Assembly (NCBI GenBank): GCA_014237545.1
Contig: JAACJX010000172.1
Coordinates: 1 to 5,824 of the forward strand
Length of the DNA stretch: 5,824 nucleotides
Source of the DNA: Ardenticatenia bacterium
GTDB lineage: Bacteria; Chloroflexota; Anaerolineae; Promineifilales; Promineifilaceae
Direction: 5' to 3'
Position numbers and translations under genes: made by a program. This document shows, one piece after another, positions 5,731 through 5,824 of the stretch (position 1 is its first letter; every line of letters starts with the position of its first letter). The notes beneath the pieces were generated by a model. It saw only the letters and a list, made by a program, of their open reading frames with translations. It did not search any database and was not told the origin of the DNA.

Positions 5731-5824
5731 CAGAGCACTATCTCCTGTCCGAAGCAATCGTTTTCGTGGTGAAGGATGCTAGCGCATTAAGCGCGCCGGC
5801 ATTCACGGCCTATCGACCCAGGAC

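Noticed and set aside
5782..5794. GCGC-ATTAA-GCGC palindrome upstream of the channel gene
   Set aside because: Only four pairs of GC-only sequence in a GC-rich genome; too short to call an operator.

Overview
The window reads as bacterial chromosomal DNA with mixed base composition. Four unrelated gene blocks are separated by unusually roomy intergenic DNA. No rRNA, tRNA, CRISPR array, transposase or integrase is visible. The protein types (DinB-fold protein, short two-helix K+ channel, C-terminal piece of a membrane glycosyltransferase-like protein, large secreted protein of unknown function), the GC-rich codon use and the palindromic intergenic repeats would fit a Chloroflexota-type genome. 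That is an impression and nothing in the window proves it.

Layout. Positions 1-144 are intergenic, with a long imperfect inverted repeat (2-16 / 47-61), a degenerate third copy of its core (90-102) and an extended -10 promoter. A GC-rich DinB-superfamily gene follows (145-624, +). From about 640 to 2245 the DNA becomes clearly more AT-rich. This segment holds a possible 47-residue small ORF with a good ribosome binding site (772-915, +), then a 401-residue short-chain dehydrogenase/reductase (943-2148, +). The enzyme carries an extra C-terminal region of about 140 residues that looks helical and that I do not recognise.

Convergent to it is a 258-codon minus-strand ORF (2260-3036). It looks like only the extracytoplasmic C-terminal part of a PMT/GT39-like membrane glycosyltransferase, so it is probably a truncated gene. 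About 500 bases without a convincing gene follow (3037-3551). They contain a well-formed sigma70-type promoter (3135-3163) that points into a poorly supported 74-codon ORF. Next is a large GC-rich gene for a 523-residue secreted protein of unknown function (3552-5123, +). Convergent to it is a minus-strand two-transmembrane potassium channel with an intact TVGYGD filter (5299-5730). The 175 bases between them hold a hairpin and a possible 35-codon minus-strand ORF.

The genes do not form an evident operon or shared pathway: neighbours are convergent or divergent, or separated by hundreds of bases. The strongest candidate for something new is the AT-rich segment with the extended SDR and its upstream small ORF. 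The secreted Cys-containing protein is second. I do not see a clear multi-gene undescribed system here.
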